Assembly (NCBI GenBank): GCA_009778265.1
Contig: WRKA01000155.1
Coordinates: 1 to 9,159, forward strand
Direction of reading: 5' to 3'
Origin: Methanomassiliicoccaceae archaeon
GTDB taxonomy: Archaea > Thermoplasmatota > Thermoplasmata > Methanomassiliicoccales > Methanomethylophilaceae
DNA length: 9,159 nt
The notes below the pieces were generated by a model. It saw only the letters and a list, made by a program, of their open reading frames with translations. It ran no database searches and had not been told where the DNA came from. This document shows positions 6,720 to 9,159 of this stretch, piece by piece (positions within the stretch are counted from its first letter, which is position 1; each line of letters opens with the position of its first letter). The position numbers and the translations under genes were made by a program.

Positions 6720-7940
6720 ATGGATGAGGCGGCCGTAAAGAGGGCTCAGGAGCACTTCGGTAAGCTTTTGAAGAAGCAGATGGAAAGAATAGATCGGATG
6801 AGATCGTCCGGCGGACAGACAGATCTTTCGAAAACGGATAAAATAATAATCGGTGTGTGCGGAGGCGACGGTATCGGACCGTATATCTGCGCATCGGCGA
6901 GACTTGTGATGGAACATCTTCTCGCCGACAGGATAAAGAGCGGCAACATCGAAGTGAGGACAATAGACGGCCTTACAATAGAAAGAAGAGTGGAGGTCAT
7001 GAAGGCGATCCCGGACGACACTCTCGAGGAACTTAAAAAATGCCATCTTATCCTGAAAGGGCCGACGACCACGCCGAAAAAAGGCGACCCGTGGCCCAAT
7101 ATCGAGAGCGCCAACGTCGCTATGAGAAAGGAACTGGACCTTTTCGCCAACGTCCGTCCGGTAAAGGTGCCCGAACTGGGAGTGGACTGGATATTCTTCC
7201 GTGAGAATACGGAAGGCAGCTACGCTTTAGGGAGCGACGGCATAGACGTGAACGACGATCTCGCGATAGACTTCTGCGTCGCGACGGCGCAGGGCACGGA
7301 AAGGATAATACGGATGGGATTCGAGCATGCGAAAAGAACGGGACTGAATTACGTTTCTCTGGTGACGAAAGCGAACGTCGTCAAAACAACGGACGGGAAG
7401 TTCCTGAGCACCGCGGAAAAGGTGGCGAAAGATTATCCGGAAGTGAGATGGGACGATTGGTTCATTGACATTATGACCGCGAAACTCATAGACCCGTACA
7501 GAAGGAGCGACTTCAAGGTGATGGTGTTACCCAATCTCTACGGGGACATACTTACGGACGAGGCGGCGCAGATACAGGGAGGGGTGGGAACGGCGGGGTC
7601 CGCGAATCTCGGTACTAGATATTCGATGTTCGAAGCGATACACGGTTCCGCGCCCAGAATGGTGACGGAAGGAAGGGCGCAGTACGCCGACCCGTCCTCC
7701 ATGATCAAAGCGGTGGCGATGATGCTCAGCCATATGGGCGAAACGGAAAAAGCGAAGAAGCTGGAGATGGCGCTCGACGTCTGCTGCCAGTTCGAACGCA
7801 GGAAGATAATGACGGGCAGGTCCAACGGCGCCACCGGCGACGAATTCGCCGAGTACGTCATGGAAACTATCGCGAGACCGGATCTTGAGAGGGTCTGGAA
7901 CGATCACGTTAGCGAAGCTATGGCGTCAAGATCGAAATAA
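6720..7940 (+). CDS. icd: Isocitrate/isopropylmalate dehydrogenase family protein, probable isocitrate dehydrogenase
   Basis: Oxidative decarboxylation of isocitrate to 2-oxoglutarate with NAD(P)+, supplying glutamate synthesis through the partial TCA cycle of methanogens. The protein has 406 residues. Visible features are GGDGIGP (48-54), KGPTTTP (113-119), then ESANVAMR with Ser130, Asn132 and Arg136 matching Ser113, Asn115 and Arg119 of E. coli Icd, Arg146 in NVRPV, FRENTEGSY with Arg161 and Tyr168, TKANVVK, metal-binding LYGDILTDEAA (Asp276, Asp280), and EAIHGSAPR (His308). The SxNxxxR pattern favours isocitrate over isopropylmalate. The positions that decide NADP versus NAD preference after HGSAP are Arg313 and Met314, neither a classic pair, so cofactor use is unclear. 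Residues 1-38 are a charged helical extension before the usual first strand. The start at 6720 is chosen because the TATA-like box at 6681-6688 lies inside any longer reading. It could instead be a related beta-decarboxylating dehydrogenase. Confidence 0.82.
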   Translation: MDEAAVKRAQEHFGKLLKKQMERIDRMRSSGGQTDLSKTDKIIIGVCGGDGIGPYICASARLVMEHLLADRIKSGNIEVRTIDGLTIERRVEVMKAIPDDTLEELKKCHLILKGPTTTPKKGDPWPNIESANVAMRKELDLFANVRPVKVPELGVDWIFFRENTEGSYALGSDGIDVNDDLAIDFCVATAQGTERIIRMGFEHAKRTGLNYVSLVTKANVVKTTDGKFLSTAEKVAKDYPEVRWDDWFIDIMTAKLIDPYRRSDFKVMVLPNLYGDILTDEAAQIQGGVGTAGSANLGTRYSMFEAIHGSAPRMVTEGRAQYADPSSMIKAVAMMLSHMGETEKAKKLEMALDVCCQFERRKIMTGRSNGATGDEFAEYVMETIARPDLERVWNDHVSEAMASRSK

Positions 7941-7950
7941 TAACATATCC

Positions 7951-7985
7951 GGCGCCGCAAGGCGTCATAATTCTTTTATTTTTTT
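7951..7985 (+). terminator. Intrinsic-type terminator after the isocitrate dehydrogenase gene
   Basis: A 6-bp stem (GGCGCC 7951-7956, GGCGTC 7961-7966, one G-T pair) closed by a GCAA tetraloop is followed by a T-rich tract at 7971-7985. It starts 10 bases after the TAA stop. The tract lies within the last codons of the convergent small gene, where it encodes the Lys-rich C-terminus. Confidence 0.7.
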
Positions 7986-8255
7986 CATCGATCCCACGGC
8001 CTGCTCCCACGTGTCGCATTCCAATATGCTGGAATCGAACATCGGCGCCGTGACCACTTTGTAATCCGTCGCACTGCTGAATCTCAGCAGAAGTATCCTG
8101 TACCCTTCCGATGTGAACCCTCCTTTCTTCGGATTGGAGACGACGGACGCCCCGTAATCATTCGGAAAATGAAAGATCTTATGGAAACGGTCCCCGTCCA
8201 TGCAGCCGCAGACACAGTCCGCGTTCAGATCGACGACATACTCCTCATACTCCAT
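7965..8255 (-). CDS. Small conserved-looking hypothetical protein (96 aa)
   Basis: Function unknown. The protein is soluble, with no signal peptide or membrane segment. Near the N-terminus it has a CxCxC cluster (Cys14, Cys16, Cys18), followed by FHFPNDYGASVVSNPKKGGF and an alternating hydrophobic strand (YRILLLRF), and it ends in an acidic-to-basic helix. The 'N-x-YGASVV ... GG' pattern followed by a short strand and a C-terminal helix resembles, from memory, a family of small uncharacterised proteins seen in phage and bacterial genomes; this is a loose likeness only. Codon use matches the neighbours. The ATG at 8255 is preceded by GGGATG with four A's between, a weak ribosome site, and AT-rich boxes lie upstream at about 8290-8297 and 8317-8327. 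Its stop codon lies within the terminator hairpin of the convergent icd gene. Confidence 0.72.
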   Translation of the reverse strand: MEYEEYVVDLNADCVCGCMDGDRFHKIFHFPNDYGASVVSNPKKGGFTSEGYRILLLRFSSATDYKVVTAPMFDSSILECDTWEQAVGSMKKIKEL

Positions 8256-8409
8256 TTTTCATCCCTTTTATGGTGAATGATACGGCATGTAAATAAACGT
8301 GTTGCCCGGAAATAAGTATTTAAATTATTCTGTTAACATCCTTAAAATTCGTACAAATGATAAATATAGGATTATGTATACAGATACCCATTTTATACCA
8401 ATATTTAAT

Positions 8410-8431
8410 GGCCGTTAAGCAGTTAACAGCC
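8410..8431. repeat. Imperfect inverted repeat upstream of the corrinoid gene promoter
   Basis: The arms GGCCGTTAA (8410-8418) and TTAACAGCC (8423-8431) pair at eight of nine positions around a 4-base GCAG spacer. It lies about 45 bp before the first TATA-like box. A copy of the inner part, CTGTTAAC, occurs at 8330-8337 as the exact reverse complement of GTTAACAG at 8422-8429. A dimeric regulator binding site is a reasonable reading; no regulator is identified. Confidence 0.4.
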
Positions 8432-8473
8432 TTCTAAACGATGAAGATCGAGATAATTCGGGACCCATCGGCC

Positions 8474-8521
8474 TTTATATTACTTGGTCTTTCCATCCAT
8501 CCATCTAACTTGATTATATAT
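8474..8521 (+). promoter_or_regulatory. Two candidate TATA boxes for the corrinoid protein gene
   Basis: TTTATATT at 8474-8481 and ATTATATAT at 8513-8521 both match the archaeal TATA consensus. Start sites about 25 bases downstream would give leaders of roughly 100 or 65 bases. Either is much longer than the near-leaderless transcripts predicted for other genes in this window. The sequence alone cannot say which is used. Confidence 0.5.
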
Positions 8522-8553
8522 GAACCTGCGAATCCCGATTTCAGATATCTCAT

Positions 8554-8568
8554 CCCCGGTTTTCGGGG
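8554..8568 (+). promoter_or_regulatory. Hairpin in the 5' leader of the corrinoid gene mRNA
   Basis: CCCCG (8554-8558) and CGGGG (8564-8568) form a GC-only 5-bp stem around a GTTTT loop. It lies in an otherwise AT-rich leader, 25 bases before the Shine-Dalgarno. No known riboswitch consensus is recognised; it could affect mRNA stability or translation. Confidence 0.4.
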
Positions 8569-8591
8569 GAGTGTGTATCAATTTCCCGTAC

Positions 8592-8598
8592 AAGGAGG
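8592..8598 (+). promoter_or_regulatory. Strong Shine-Dalgarno that fixes a TTG start
   Basis: AAGGAGG at 8592-8598 is followed by a 7-base spacer and TTG at 8606. It is the strongest ribosome-binding site in the window and decides the start of the corrinoid protein against the upstream in-frame ATG at 8441. Confidence 0.8.
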
Positions 8599-8605
8599 AA
8601 AGAAA

Positions 8606-9159
8606 TTGTCGAAAGAAGCTATACTCAACAAACTGAGCGATGCTGTCGTAGCTGGTAAGGTGGAGCAGGCGAAAGAGGGTGCCAAAGAGGCGCTCGCCGA
8701 AAAAATGGATGCTCTCGAGGCCATCAACGGCGGATTGGTCAAGGGAATGTCGATCGTGGGTGACAGATATGCCGCGCGCCAGGTCTTCCTGCCGCAGGTC
8801 CTGATGTCGGCGCATACAATGTACGCGGGCCTCGACATACTCCTGCCGGCGATCCCGAAGGCGGACATGGCCAACATGAAAAGATGCGCCGCCTGCGTGG
8901 TGGAAGGGGATGTGCACGACATCGGAAAGAATATCGTTAAAACTATGCTTACAGCAAGCGGGTTCGATGTCACCGATCTCGGAAAGGATGTTCCGATCCA
9001 GACCATCATCGACATCGCGAAAGAGAAGAAACTGGATGCTTTGGCCTTAAGCACCCTCATGACGCCGACGATGGACGGTATGAAAGCGGCGATAGACGGA
9101 CTCATCGAGAGCGGATACAGAAAGAGTGTGAAGGTCTGCATCGGCGGACCGCCGACCTC
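8606..9159 (+). CDS. Methylamine-type methyltransferase corrinoid protein (3' end missing)
   Basis: A cobalamin-carrying protein that accepts the methyl group from a substrate-specific methylamine methyltransferase and passes it to the MtbA-type methyl-CoM synthase, feeding methanogenesis in the cytoplasm. Of about 210-217 residues expected, 184 are encoded before the window ends. The N-terminal helical cap domain (about 1-85, with LVKGMSIVGDRYAARQVFLP) is followed by a Rossmann-like B12-binding domain with EGDVHDIGKNIV, where Asp102-x-His104-x-x-Gly107 supplies the cobalt-ligating histidine, then LSTLMT with Ser149 and a GG motif (180-181) near the nucleotide tail. It resembles MtbC, MtmC and MttC; the EGDVHDIGKNIV form and the DLGKDVPI segment lean towards MtbC (dimethylamine), but the sequence cannot settle the substrate. 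The start is TTG, chosen from the strong Shine-Dalgarno and the family N-terminus. A methyltransferase gene with an in-frame UAG is expected nearby but not seen. Confidence 0.92.
   Translation, partial: MSKEAILNKLSDAVVAGKVEQAKEGAKEALAEKMDALEAINGGLVKGMSIVGDRYAARQVFLPQVLMSAHTMYAGLDILLPAIPKADMANMKRCAACVVEGDVHDIGKNIVKTMLTASGFDVTDLGKDVPIQTIIDIAKEKKLDALALSTLMTPTMDGMKAAIDGLIESGYRKSVKVCIGGPPT

Larger units (their letters stand above)
8256..8605. promoter_or_regulatory. 350-bp AT-rich divergent regulatory region upstream of the corrinoid protein gene
   Basis: This gap holds no recognisable RNA gene. It contains the promoter of the small gene on the minus strand (AT-rich boxes at about 8290-8297 and 8317-8327). 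For the corrinoid gene on the plus strand it has two TATA-like boxes (8474-8481 and 8513-8521), an imperfect inverted repeat at 8410-8431, three CCAT repeats at 8493-8504 between the two boxes, and a leader hairpin at 8554-8568. The part from 8300 to 8410 is very AT-rich and could hold further regulator sites. A frame in phase with the corrinoid gene is open from an ATG at 8441, but it spans both boxes and is probably not translated. Confidence 0.6.

Noticed and set aside
6633..7046. Open extension of the rluF frame upstream by 138 codons on the minus strand
   Set aside because: It is antisense to the isocitrate dehydrogenase gene, shows no resemblance to the pseudouridine synthase family, and would place the S4 domain far from the N-terminus.
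8256..8605. Possible tRNA or small RNA gene in the 350-bp gap
   Set aside because: No cloverleaf, T-loop consensus or pyrrolysine tRNA-like sequence was found on either strand.
1..9159. CRISPR array, insertion sequence or prophage
   Set aside because: No regularly spaced repeats, transposase motifs, terminal inverted repeats with target duplications, or phage structural genes are visible.

Overview
The window looks like a chromosomal segment of a methylotrophic methanogenic archaeon, most likely a member of the Methanomassiliicoccales (Thermoplasmatota). The main evidence is the gene at the right edge, a corrinoid protein of the methylamine methyltransferase type. Further support comes from archaeal TATA-like boxes 20-35 bp upstream of several starts, heavy use of AGA/AGG and ATA codons, and the absence of TAG among the seven complete gene ends (five TGA, two TAA). 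TAG avoidance is expected of an organism that reads UAG as pyrrolysine. The lineage is an inference; no rRNA or tRNA gene is present to fix it.

Layout, left to right. Positions 2-2653 (+) hold most of a UvrD/AddA-type helicase with a C-terminal RecB-family nuclease domain; its Walker A region lies before the window. A hairpin-rich gap separates it from a convergent, AT-richer gene (2708-3427, -) for a macrodomain protein of the DarG type, which removes ADP-ribose from DNA. No DarT toxin gene is visible beside it. Next on the minus strand is a two-domain PPK2-family polyphosphate kinase (3634-5025), probably polyphosphate:AMP phosphotransferase, with a decayed N-terminal P-loop. A divergent promoter region leads to a cytosolic Sel1-repeat protein (5152-5847, +). 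Convergent to that is an RluF-type pseudouridine synthase (5898-6632, -), a family better known from bacteria. It is divergent from an isocitrate dehydrogenase (6720-7940, +). An intrinsic-terminator-like hairpin after that gene overlaps the end of a small convergent hypothetical gene (7965-8255, -). A 350-bp AT-rich regulatory region (8256-8605) precedes the corrinoid protein gene, which runs off the right edge.

The genes do not form one operon. Almost every neighbour pair is divergent or convergent and each gene seems to have its own promoter. Functionally they cover DNA repair and DNA ADP-ribosyl removal, nucleotide and polyphosphate energy metabolism, rRNA modification, 2-oxoglutarate supply and methylamine-dependent methanogenesis. 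I see no clear multi-gene novel system. The most unusual items are the orphan macrodomain gene with an unrecognised C-terminal part, the bacterial-type RluF, and the long structured leader of the corrinoid gene.
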